Shown: positions 19,813 through 27,447 of the stretch, one piece after another
Layout of the letters: the number at the start of each line of letters is the position of its first letter
Position numbering within the stretch: the stretch's first letter is position 1
NCBI RefSeq assembly: GCF_036245865.1
Contig: NZ_BTTW01000001.1
Coordinates: 806,001-870,000 of the forward strand
DNA: 64,000 bases
DNA from: Corallococcus caeni
GTDB lineage: Bacteria > Myxococcota > Myxococcia > Myxococcales > Myxococcaceae
Direction of reading: 5' to 3'
Position numbers and translations under genes: made by a program
Notes under the pieces: generated by a model
The model's input: the letters and a program-made list of their open reading frames with translations, nothing else
What the model was told of the DNA's origin: nothing
The model's database searches: none

Positions 19813-20961
19813 TCAGGCCTGGGCGGTACCCGCCTCAACGACGAGCGCGGCCAACCGCCGGGCATCGGGCAACAGCGGGTGGCCCTGCGGCCCGGACTCC
19901 GGGGACGCCACCACCTGGCCCACCAGGGCCGTCAGGGCCCGCGCGTGCGCCGGAAGGGGCGCTAGCTCCGGCTCCCCCTCCACCAGTTCGCCCAGCACCG
20001 CCCCGAGGACAGCTGGATCCGGGGGTCCTCCCGCGTCCGGCGTGGCGACCGGCAGCAACAGCGCGGTGGCCAGTGCCAGCTGGTTGAAGGGCTGCCCCGT
20101 GGCGCGCACCTGACGGTCCACGGCATCCACGTGGGCCAGGAGGCGCCGCTCCCGAGCCCCGCTCCCCTGCTCCAGCCACCGGGCCACGGGCGGCAGCAGC
20201 AGCGGCAGCCAGCCCATTTTCCGCACCAGCCGCAGGAACGGGGCGCCAGTTCCGGCGCCTACGCCCCGCAGGGTCTCGCTCAACAGGCGGTAGCGCGAAC
20301 ATCGGGCCAGCGCGTCCCCACAGCTTGCCATCGCCTCCGCGGTGGAGGGCTCCAGCTCCATCCCCAGCCGCGTGGCGAACCGGGCGCCCCGGAGCATGAT
20401 GCCAGGGTCGTTGCGCAGCCGCGCCGGCGCTTCCTCCGGTGTCCCGTTGATGCGCAGCAGGTTCGCCTGGAGGTCGCGCTGTCCGCCGGTCGCATCCAGG
20501 ACGCGGCCCTGGACCACATCGTAGAAGAGCCCGTTGACGGTGAAGTCTCGAGCGCGGGCGTCCTGCTCGGGCGTCCCCTGCTCCGGGAGGTAGTCCGCCA
20601 GCACCTCGTCCTGGATGATCACCGCGTCCGGCCCCGGATGATCGTGCGCGGGATGCGCGCGGAAGGTGGCGACCTCCAGCACCCTGCCGCCTCCCAGGCG
20701 CAGCTGGACCACCAGGAACCGGCGGCCTCCGAACGCGACGCTCTGGGGAAAGAGCTCGCGGACCTGGAGCGCGGACGCGCTCGACACCAGGTCAAAGTCC
20801 TTGGGCCTGCGCCCCACGAGCAGGTCCCTCACGCACCCGCCCGCCAGGTACGCCACGTGGCCGTGCGCGTGCAGCTTCTGGAGGGTGGCCAGCGCGTCCG
20901 GATCAATGCGGGACGCATCCACGGCCTGGAGCGTCGTCCCTGCGGGCGAAGCGGACGTCAT
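19813..20961 (-). CDS. CCA tRNA nucleotidyltransferase / poly(A) polymerase family
   Basis: 382 residues from the ATG overlapping the ABC transporter stop (ATGA). The class II nucleotidyltransferase head shows GGCVRDLLVGRRPKDFDLV, with the GG and DxD metal motif, then RARDFTVNGLFYDV and LRNDPGIMLRGARFATRLGM, all typical of the CCA-adding/PcnB family. The C-terminal half is more divergent. By homology it would add or repair tRNA 3' CCA or polyadenylate RNA in the cytoplasm. The tight overlap with an exporter gene is unusual; it could be accidental operon membership, or the enzyme could have another nucleotidyl substrate. Confidence 0.85.
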   Translation of the reverse strand: MTSASPAGTTLQAVDASRIDPDALATLQKLHAHGHVAYLAGGCVRDLLVGRRPKDFDLVSSASALQVRELFPQSVAFGGRRFLVVQLRLGGGRVLEVATFRAHPAHDHPGPDAVIIQDEVLADYLPEQGTPEQDARARDFTVNGLFYDVVQGRVLDATGGQRDLQANLLRINGTPEEAPARLRNDPGIMLRGARFATRLGMELEPSTAEAMASCGDALARCSRYRLLSETLRGVGAGTGAPFLRLVRKMGWLPLLLPPVARWLEQGSGARERRLLAHVDAVDRQVRATGQPFNQLALATALLLPVATPDAGGPPDPAVLGAVLGELVEGEPELAPLPAHARALTALVGQVVASPESGPQGHPLLPDARRLAALVVEAGTAQA

Positions 20962-22604
20962 GACAGGCTCCTCGTCGGTTGGGCGGCTTCGGACGCCGGC
21001 GTCACGATGCGGCCGTCCTCCAGCCGCACCAGCCGGTCCGCGCCGTGGAAGTACCGGTCGTCGTGGGAGATGACCACCACGGCCTTGCCGGCCTCCTTCA
21101 GCTCCGGCAACAGCTCCCGGTAGAAGACGTCCTTGAACACCGGATCCTGGTCCGCAGCCCACTCATCGAAGACGTAGACGGGCCGGTCCTCCAGGTACGC
21201 GGTGAGCAGCGCCAGCCGCTTGCGCTGCCCGGTGGACAGCTGCGTCGTGGACAGCCGCCCGTCCGTCAACGTCACCTTGCGCTCCAACCTCAGCCGCACG
21301 AGCAGCGCACGCGCCCGCTCCGCCAGCGCCGGGGACGACAGGCCCAGCATGCTGTCGAAGAGGTGGAACTCCGCGAAGACCGTGGAGAAGAGCTGACGGT
21401 AGTGCGCGCGGTCCGCGTCGGTGACGGGCACGCCGTCCAGCAGCACCCGTCCGCCCTCCGGCACGTACAGGCCGGTGAGCAACTTGGCCAGCGTCGTCTT
21501 GCCGCTGCCGTTGCCCCCGACGATGAAGAGCACCTCGCCCTGCACCAGCTCCAGGTGCAGGGGCCCCAGCGTGAAGCGCGTGTCCTCGTCCTCGCGGTGA
21601 TAGGAGTGCGTGACGCCGTCGAGCGTCAGCCGCTGGAAGGCGCGTGGCTCCGGACGCTCCGTGCCGGCGGGCTCCACGCCCTGCGCGAGCGCCATCCCCG
21701 TGCGCTCCACGTTGCGCACCGCCACGTCCGCGCGCATCACGGACTGCAGCAGGCTGATGACGGAGTCGAGCGGCGGCTGCAGGTACAGCACCACCAGCAC
21801 GTAGCCCACCACGGTGGTGCGCTCGAGCGCGCCGAACGCGGGGAAGGCGTACAGCAACAGGCCGATGAGCGCGAAGACGAGCAGCGACGCCAGCGCCGCG
21901 CTCACCGCGTTGACGTCCGCGGTGCGCAAGAGCTGGTCGCGGATGAAGGCGGACGTGGGGCCCAGCTGCTCCTCCAGGAAGGCCTGGCCCCGCCGCCGGT
22001 GCAGCCGCAGCTCCTTCATGCCTGCCCACAGCGACCGGTAGTGCCGGAACAACTCGTCGATGCGGCTGCGCGCCTGCTGGAGGCTGTCGCGCGAACGGGA
22101 CTGGAGCACCATCAGCCCCGCGAGCCCCAGACCCAGCACCAGGCAGAACGCCAGGAACGTCCGCCCGGACAGCCACGCCAGGTACACGAGGCAGCCGCAG
22201 ATGAGCGCCATGTTGATGAACATGGTGGGCACCTGCACCAGCGCCTGGGAGATGGTGAACGCGTCCTCCTTCAGCACGCCCATCAGCCGGTGCTCGCCCA
22301 GCTGCTCCAGCCCCCGCAGCGGTGAGCCCAGCGCCTGCCGGCTCAAGTCCACCCGCAGGCGGTGCAGCATCCCGAAGTTCAACCGGCTCAGCACCATCTG
22401 CGAGCCCACGCGCGCGCCCAGCGCCACCGCCACCACGCCCGCGAACAGCCACGCGCTGGACGTGCCCCCGGGGCCGTTGCCGCCGATGGCGTCGTTGATG
22501 AGCGCGATGAGCCGGGCGTTGGCCGCACCGGACATGAGGCCCAGCAGGACCGCGAGCGCGAAGAGCCCGCGGGAGGTGCGCAGCAGCAGCGTGAAGACCG
22601 TCAT
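20958..22604 (-). CDS. Cyclic-peptide/siderophore-type ABC exporter (fused permease-ATPase)
   Basis: 548 residues. The N-terminal part (about 1-310) has six membrane helices; the C-terminal ATPase has Walker A GGNGSGKTT, signature LSTGQRKR and Walker B RPVYVFDEW followed by HDDRYFHGADRLVRLEDG. The sequence style matches the SyrD/PvdE 'cyclic peptide export' family (TIGR01194), whose members export NRPS products into the periplasm. It lies in the leftward operon that starts beside the NRPS/PKS locus, so I infer that it exports the cluster product or a precursor. The ATG at 22604 is clear; the 3' end overlaps the CCA enzyme by 4 nt. Confidence 0.9.
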   Translation of the reverse strand: MTVFTLLLRTSRGLFALAVLLGLMSGAANARLIALINDAIGGNGPGGTSSAWLFAGVVAVALGARVGSQMVLSRLNFGMLHRLRVDLSRQALGSPLRGLEQLGEHRLMGVLKEDAFTISQALVQVPTMFINMALICGCLVYLAWLSGRTFLAFCLVLGLGLAGLMVLQSRSRDSLQQARSRIDELFRHYRSLWAGMKELRLHRRRGQAFLEEQLGPTSAFIRDQLLRTADVNAVSAALASLLVFALIGLLLYAFPAFGALERTTVVGYVLVVLYLQPPLDSVISLLQSVMRADVAVRNVERTGMALAQGVEPAGTERPEPRAFQRLTLDGVTHSYHREDEDTRFTLGPLHLELVQGEVLFIVGGNGSGKTTLAKLLTGLYVPEGGRVLLDGVPVTDADRAHYRQLFSTVFAEFHLFDSMLGLSSPALAERARALLVRLRLERKVTLTDGRLSTTQLSTGQRKRLALLTAYLEDRPVYVFDEWAADQDPVFKDVFYRELLPELKEAGKAVVVISHDDRYFHGADRLVRLEDGRIVTPASEAAQPTRSLS

Positions 22605-22700
22605 CCGTCGTCGTCCAAAGAGGCCGCTCCACGGGCAGGGGCCGGCCTCGCGTCAGGGGGCTGGCGGACGGCCGGTGCGACCCGGGCCGGCGCCGGGAAC

Positions 22701-23753
22701 TCAGTCACGCAGGCCGGGGTGGGTGCGCACGCGCGCGTCCGCGGCCTCGGAGAACTTCTGGAGCAGCGCCTCGTAGCGGTCCAGGCGCCGTGCCCAGTCG
22801 CTCGTGGGCAGCAGGTCCAACGCCTGGAAGAGTTCCACCAGCCGCTCCAGGTGCGGCTGCTGCTCTTCCTCCGTCGCGTCGCTCAGCAGCACCAGCCACG
22901 CCTGATACGCGTAGCCGATGATCCAGAACGTCGCCTCGCGGTGCCGGCCCGCGTCGATCATCTCCCGCGTGCCGTCCACGTAGTAGGGCCGCAGGTGGCC
23001 CCGGAACTTGAAGTCGTAGTGCACCGGCTGGCGCTTGATGCGGGTGGCCAGCTCGAAGGCCTGGTCGAAGTAGGACAGGAAGCGCTCCGTGTCCTCGCGC
23101 GTCAGCGTCGCGGTGCCGATGAGCGCCAGCGCCTCCTCGTGCAGGTCCGCGCGGCCCTGGGCCTCCAGCAGCTCCCCGGAGCGCATGAAGCAGCGCCGCA
23201 GGGTGAGCGGCCGCGCGTTGGACAGCGACGTGAGCCCCATCATCAGCGCCGTGCCGACATAGAAGTGCATCAGCACCGCGGGCAGGTCCCCGGCGGCCAG
23301 CGCCTTGCGCGCCGCCGCCAGGCGCTTGCCCACCAGCTGCTTGCGGCTGTCACACCGGGCCTGCACCCAGCGGCGGCGCGCGTACTCCGCCGCCACCGTC
23401 CCGTGCAGCCGGCCCAGCGCGCCCGTGGGGTCCGCGAGGATGACGCCCGCGGCCACGTTGTCCGCGTGCTCCGGCGCGCTCAGGATGGCCTCCGCCGAGC
23501 GGAACGGCTCATCCCCCAGCACGCCGCACTCCAGGATGACGCCCTCGTGGACCAGCTCCAGCCGGTCGTCCTTCACGGCGGTGGGGTCCGTCGTCAGCAC
23601 CACCACGTCCACGTCCCGCCAGGACTCCAGCGGCGTTTCGGGCGGCAGGTGCGTGAGGCTTCCGGCCAGGAAGGCGCCGTGGAAGCCGGGGATGCGGGTG
23701 GACTCCTCGGCGACCCAGTCCCGGGCGCGTTGGATGGCCTGGCGTACGTTCAT
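22701..23753 (-). CDS. Nucleotidyltransferase-like protein, possible resistance or tailoring enzyme
   Basis: 350 residues with a clear ribosome site (AGGGAG) before the ATG. Near the N-terminus, FHGAFLAGSLTHLPP then LESWRDVDVVVLTTD give the GS...DxD pattern of the polymerase-beta-type nucleotidyltransferase fold. The remaining 280 residues are helical (LMHFYVGTALMMGLTSLSNA, DQAFELATRIKRQPVHYDFKF) and resemble the C-terminal helical parts of KNTase-like antibiotic nucleotidyltransferases, but I cannot assign a substrate. It sits between the GST-like gene and the exporter, in the operon divergent from the biosynthesis genes, so AMP transfer to the product for self-protection is possible. Confidence 0.65.
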   Translation of the reverse strand: MNVRQAIQRARDWVAEESTRIPGFHGAFLAGSLTHLPPETPLESWRDVDVVVLTTDPTAVKDDRLELVHEGVILECGVLGDEPFRSAEAILSAPEHADNVAAGVILADPTGALGRLHGTVAAEYARRRWVQARCDSRKQLVGKRLAAARKALAAGDLPAVLMHFYVGTALMMGLTSLSNARPLTLRRCFMRSGELLEAQGRADLHEEALALIGTATLTREDTERFLSYFDQAFELATRIKRQPVHYDFKFRGHLRPYYVDGTREMIDAGRHREATFWIIGYAYQAWLVLLSDATEEEQQPHLERLVELFQALDLLPTSDWARRLDRYEALLQKFSEAADARVRTHPGLRD

Positions 23754-23778
23754 GGCGGTGCTCCCTCTGTCAGGGCCG

Positions 23779-24462
23779 TCAGCCGTTGAGCAGCTGCACG
23801 GGCGGGAAGCGCTTCGCATCCGCGAGCCACCGCGCGATGCCGGGCCGCTGCTGCATGCGCGTGAAGAAGGCGCGCAGCCGCGGATAGCCCTCGATGACCT
23901 CCATCAGCCCATTGTCCACCAGCATCTCCAGCATGCCGAAGACACACGTGTCCGCCACGCTCACCTTCTCCCCGACGAAGAAGCCCTCGCCGCCGTGGTT
24001 GCGCGCGAGGAACCGCTCGAACAGGCGCAGCCACACCGGCAGCTCCTCGCCCAGCACCACCGGCAGCATCTCCCCCAGCTCGTCCGGAGACATGGAGCTG
24101 AGGCTCAGCGCGCGCGCGGACACCTCCTCGACGCTCTCGATGATCATGTCGCACGCCGCCGCCTCCCGGTCGTTGACGCCATACAGGCCCCGCGTGCGCG
24201 CCACATGACGCAGGATGGCGCGGCTCTGCACCACGCAGAACCCATCCTGCTCCTCCCACAGCGGAACCTTGTCAAAGGCAAGAATGCCCGTGGCCTTGAG
24301 GGCTTCGAACTCCGGCGTCTTCACCTTCGCCTTCGCGTCATAGACGCCCAGGTCGCGGTACTCGTACGCGACCCCCGCTTCCGCCAGCAGCAGGTGGATC
24401 TTCTCCGCCAGACCGCGGGCGTGGAAGTACGTCAGACGTGGCAGTCGTGTCTCGGCGCTCAT
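23779..24462 (-). CDS. Glutathione S-transferase family protein
   Basis: 227 residues. The N-terminal thioredoxin-fold half has LTYFHARGLAEKIHLLLAEAG with the likely catalytic Tyr, FDKVPLWEEQDGFCVVQSRA with the cis-Pro, and the glutathione-contact Gln-Ser. The all-helical half has VSVADTCVFGMLEMLVDNG. Together these match cytosolic GSTs of the alpha/pi/sigma type, which are less common in bacteria than beta-class enzymes. The ATG at 24462 gives MSAETRLPRLTYF. It is the first gene of the leftward operon and faces the rightward biosynthesis genes across an inverted repeat. It could detoxify or conjugate an intermediate; that is inference. Confidence 0.85.
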   Translation of the reverse strand: MSAETRLPRLTYFHARGLAEKIHLLLAEAGVAYEYRDLGVYDAKAKVKTPEFEALKATGILAFDKVPLWEEQDGFCVVQSRAILRHVARTRGLYGVNDREAAACDMIIESVEEVSARALSLSSMSPDELGEMLPVVLGEELPVWLRLFERFLARNHGGEGFFVGEKVSVADTCVFGMLEMLVDNGLMEVIEGYPRLRAFFTRMQQRPGIARWLADAKRFPPVQLLNG

Positions 24463-24495
24463 CGGTCGCGAATCACTCTCAGGAATTGGAAGACG

Positions 24496-24516
24496 GCTGT
24501 TGTGAATCACAACAGC
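24496..24516. promoter_or_regulatory. 21-bp perfect inverted repeat, candidate operator
   Basis: GCTGTTGTG-AAT-CACAACAGC: nine-base arms with a three-base centre, located 33 nt upstream of the GST start and about 85 nt upstream of the ATP-grasp-like gene. The length and symmetry fit a dimeric helix-turn-helix repressor site able to control both directions. No regulator gene lies next to it in this window. Confidence 0.55.
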
Positions 24517-24544
24517 TCAAACGGGGGCGCGGAACGTAACACAA

Positions 24545-24573
24545 TTGAAATACTGAGAGAACTGCATTACACG
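24545..24573 (+). promoter_or_regulatory. Candidate sigma-70-type promoter for the biosynthesis genes
   Basis: TTGAAA (24545-24550) is separated by 17 nt from TACACG (24568-24573). The -35 is good and the -10 poor. It lies downstream of the inverted repeat and 28 nt before the start at 24602, which has AAAGGGGGA as its ribosome site. Confidence 0.35.
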
Positions 24574-24601
24574 CTCGTGACGCTAAAGGGGGATTGCATC
24601 C

Positions 24602-26074
24602 ATGCAGCAGCGGCCCGAGTCCAACACCCTTCCGACCTTCTCCCCCGAACTGAAGACGCTGCATGCGGGGCTGTCCCCCACGTTCGCGGCGTTCCTGGAC
24701 TTCGCGGAGCGGGAGCCGGAGCTCTACGCACTGCACAAGTTCAACAAGTTCGAGGAGTCCCCGCTGATGCACTACGACCTGCATCGGTGGCCCACCCTCA
24801 TCGACCTGCGCCGCAGCAAGCTCCTGGAGGAGATGTCGCTGGGCGTCTGCCGGCTCATCAAGCGGGCGCCCCGGAGGCTGTTCGGCGGGGACGCAGCGCG
24901 CGTGGCGGCGTACTACGGCCTTCCGCTGGAGCGGGCCCGGGTGGCGCTGGAGGCGCTGGCGCTCACGGACGACGCGCGGGGCGCCATCAGCCGGGGGGAC
25001 TTCATTGATTCCGCCACGGGCATGAAGTGCCTGGAGTTCAACCTCACCGCGGGCCTGGGCGGCTGGGAGACGGCGCTCCAGGCGGAGCTGGTGATGCAGC
25101 AGCCCGCGCTGCAGCGCTTCGCGAAGGAGCGCGGCCTGGTGGTGCATGCGCAGGACACCCTGCACGTCCTCTTCCAGCACCTGCTGGAGGACATGCGCCG
25201 CGGCGTGGTGCCCTGGGAGAACGAGTGCAACCTGGGCGTGCTCTTTCCCGACAACGACACGCCGGACGCGGTGGGCATCGAGATGGCCACCATCCTGCTC
25301 AACCACCACCTGCAGCAGGTGCTGGAGCCCGCGGGCGTGAAGGGCGAGGTGCTCATCGGCACCTACAGCGAGGTGCAGGACGCGGACGGGCAGCGCTTCA
25401 CCCTGCGCGGCAAGCGGCTGCACGGCGTGCTGGAGCATGACGCGCGCGACCGGCTCAAGCTCGCGGGTCCGGAGTTCGACGCCCGCGCCCGGGCCGCGCT
25501 GGCCGCCCGCACGCTGTGCCTCTACAACGGCCCCGCCCAGGAGATCCTGGACGACAAGCGCAACATCACCCTGCTGTCGGAGCACGCGGAGTCCCCGCTG
25601 CTGAGCGACGCGGAGCGCGAGCTGATCCGCCTGCACATCCCGTGGTCGCGCAAGCTGGAGCGCGCGCACACGACGCGCGGCGGCGAGAAGGTGTGGCTGC
25701 CGGACCTGGCCTCCAGCCGGCGGGAGGAGCTGGTCCTCAAGGCGGGCCGCGACTACGCGGGCAAGTCCGTGCGCATGGGCTGGGCCACGCCCGCCGCCGA
25801 GTGGGACGAGGCCATCCGCTCGGCGCTCGACTCCGGCGGTTGGGTGCTCCAGGAGCGGGTGGAGTCCCAGCCCTACCACTACCTGCGCGCGGACGGCGGC
25901 GTGGGGCCCCACAACCTCATCTGGGGTCCCTTCGTCTTTGGCGACCTCTACGGTGGAACCATGGTCCGCATGAACCCGGCGGGCCGGGGCACCGGCATCG
26001 TGAACACACGCCAGGGCGCCACCATGTGCGCGCTCGTCATCGCGGAAGAAACACATCACACCGCGAAGCATTGA
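24602..26074 (+). CDS. Permuted-ATP-grasp-like protein of the natural-product locus
   Basis: 490 residues, no signal peptide. I do not recognise an exact family, but the order of motifs resembles circularly permuted ATP-grasp or glutathionylspermidine-synthase-like enzymes: ATGMKCLEFNLTAGLGGWE in the middle third, CNLGVLFPDNDTPDAVGIEM, then late LVLKAGRDYAGKSVRMGW and GGWVLQERVESQPY, ending with FGDLYGGTMVRMNPAGRGTG. The late Lys/Gly-rich loop and the NPAGRG segment are the sort seen around ATP sites. If correct, it would form an amide or peptide bond by acyl-phosphate chemistry. It heads the rightward gene set just after the inverted repeat, so a role in precursor supply or tailoring is likely. 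Confidence 0.55.
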   Translation: MQQRPESNTLPTFSPELKTLHAGLSPTFAAFLDFAEREPELYALHKFNKFEESPLMHYDLHRWPTLIDLRRSKLLEEMSLGVCRLIKRAPRRLFGGDAARVAAYYGLPLERARVALEALALTDDARGAISRGDFIDSATGMKCLEFNLTAGLGGWETALQAELVMQQPALQRFAKERGLVVHAQDTLHVLFQHLLEDMRRGVVPWENECNLGVLFPDNDTPDAVGIEMATILLNHHLQQVLEPAGVKGEVLIGTYSEVQDADGQRFTLRGKRLHGVLEHDARDRLKLAGPEFDARARAALAARTLCLYNGPAQEILDDKRNITLLSEHAESPLLSDAERELIRLHIPWSRKLERAHTTRGGEKVWLPDLASSRREELVLKAGRDYAGKSVRMGWATPAAEWDEAIRSALDSGGWVLQERVESQPYHYLRADGGVGPHNLIWGPFVFGDLYGGTMVRMNPAGRGTGIVNTRQGATMCALVIAEETHHTAKH

Positions 26075-26111
26075 GACGCGTCACATCATTCATGACGCAT
26101 GTTGTCGTCAG

Positions 26112-26128
26112 TTCCATTTATACTGGAA
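26112..26128. promoter_or_regulatory. Inverted repeat overlapping a TATACT box
   Basis: TTCCA-TTTATAC-TGGAA in the AT-rich 170-nt gap before the luciferase-like gene. TATACT (26119-26124) inside it is a good -10 but has no -35 at the right spacing. This could be an internal promoter with an overlapping operator. Confidence 0.35.
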
Positions 26129-26244
26129 TTGCCATGTTTATCAGGCTTCAGCTAGTTTCGAATTGACGTGAAGAATTGCTGTCCTGCGCGTTTGTCATCC
26201 GCCACGCAGGCTCTGGGGACCCGACCCCAAGAGGAAAATCCACC

Positions 26245-27297
26245 GTGAAGCTCAGCGTGCTCGACCACTCCATCGTCGTTCGCGGCGGCAGTCCGCGTGA
26301 AGCGTTCCAGAACACCCTGGAGCTGGCCCGTGCGGCCGAGCAGTGGGGGTATCACCGGTACTGGGTCGCGGAGCATCACGGCTCAGGGCACTTCGCGGGG
26401 GTGGCGCCGGAGGTGATGGTGTCGCACGTCGCGTCGGCGACCTCGCGCATCCGGGTGGGCACGGGCGGCGTGCTGCTGACGAACTACAGCCCCTTCAAGG
26501 TGGCGGAGGTCTTCCGGCTGCTGGAGACGCTGCATCCGGGCCGCATCGACCTGGGCATCGGGCGCGCGTCGGGCAGCTCGGATCTGGTGGCGAAGGCGCT
26601 GGCGTATGGCGGGCCGGTGAACCCGGAGGCCTTCCCCCAGAAGCTGGAGGACCTCATCGCGTTCCTGTCCGGCACGACGCCCGCGACGGAGGGGCTGAAG
26701 GGGCTGGGGCTCAAGACCATGGCGCCGGGCATGCCGCAGCTGTGGGCGCTGGGGTCGGGTGAGCAGAGCTCGCTGCTGGCGGCGCGGCTGGGCATCTCCT
26801 TCTGCTTCGCGCACTTCTTCAACCCGGTGAACGGCGCGCCGGTGACGCGCGGCTACCGCGAGAAGTTCCAGGGCTCGCACGTGCAGTCCGCGCCCCGCTC
26901 GGCGGTCAGCGTGTACGTCATCTGTGGACGCACGGAAGCGGAGGCGCGGCGAATCGCGCGCAGCAGCGACCTGCTGACGGTGAACACCCGCAAGGGGCGC
27001 AACGAGGAGCCCATCCCCTCCATCGAGGAGGCGGAGGCGTATCCGTACACGCCCGAGGACCTGGCGGTGCTCGAGTTCGACCGCCAGCGCGTCGTCTGCG
27101 GAGACCCGTCCCAGGTGAAGGCGCGGCTGCTGGCCATGGCGGAGGACTTCCAGACGGAAGAGCTGATTCTCACCACCATCTGCCACGACCACCGCGCCCG
27201 CATGCGCTCGTACGAGCTGCTGGCGGAGGCCTTTGGGCTGAGCCGGGCGGAGGCGCCGCCCGAGGCCGTCCGTCCCGAGGCCCGGCCCCGCGCCTGA
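26245..27297 (+). CDS. LLM-class (luciferase-like) FMN-dependent monooxygenase
   Basis: 350 residues from the GTG at 26245, which has AGAGGAAAATCC as ribosome site; the open frame starts 23 codons earlier without a good start. Motifs typical of the bacterial-luciferase TIM barrel: AAEQWGYHRYWVAEHHG, SRIRVGTGGVLLTNYSPFKVAEVF, HPGRIDLGIGRASG and QLWALGSGEQSSLLAARLG. Members use FMNH2 supplied by a reductase to oxidise diverse small molecules. It lies immediately upstream of the NRPS, whose adenylation domain holds a second, different luciferase-like domain, so the locus encodes two such oxygenases. Probably a tailoring enzyme. Confidence 0.9.
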   Translation: MKLSVLDHSIVVRGGSPREAFQNTLELARAAEQWGYHRYWVAEHHGSGHFAGVAPEVMVSHVASATSRIRVGTGGVLLTNYSPFKVAEVFRLLETLHPGRIDLGIGRASGSSDLVAKALAYGGPVNPEAFPQKLEDLIAFLSGTTPATEGLKGLGLKTMAPGMPQLWALGSGEQSSLLAARLGISFCFAHFFNPVNGAPVTRGYREKFQGSHVQSAPRSAVSVYVICGRTEAEARRIARSSDLLTVNTRKGRNEEPIPSIEEAEAYPYTPEDLAVLEFDRQRVVCGDPSQVKARLLAMAEDFQTEELILTTICHDHRARMRSYELLAEAFGLSRAEAPPEAVRPEARPRA

Positions 27298-27309
27298 AGC
27301 GCCGCGCCC

Positions 27310-27327
27310 CCGGGGTGTCATCCCCGG
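27310..27327 (+). other. Short hairpin in the gap before the NRPS
   Basis: CCGGGG-TGTCAT-CCCCGG lies 12 nt after the luciferase-like gene stop. There is no T-run, so it is more likely an attenuating or mRNA-stability hairpin than a full terminator. The rest of the 150-nt gap shows no clear promoter or ribosome site. Confidence 0.25.
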
Positions 27328-27447
27328 CGGCCCCAGGTTCCATGGGAGGCGTGAGCCCCGGGCTCCGCTCCCCTTCCGCCGTTCCCGTCCCACCTGACGC
27401 CGGGTCCCCCCGTCCCCTGGCGTCCGTGTCCATCTTCCGAGCGTTCC

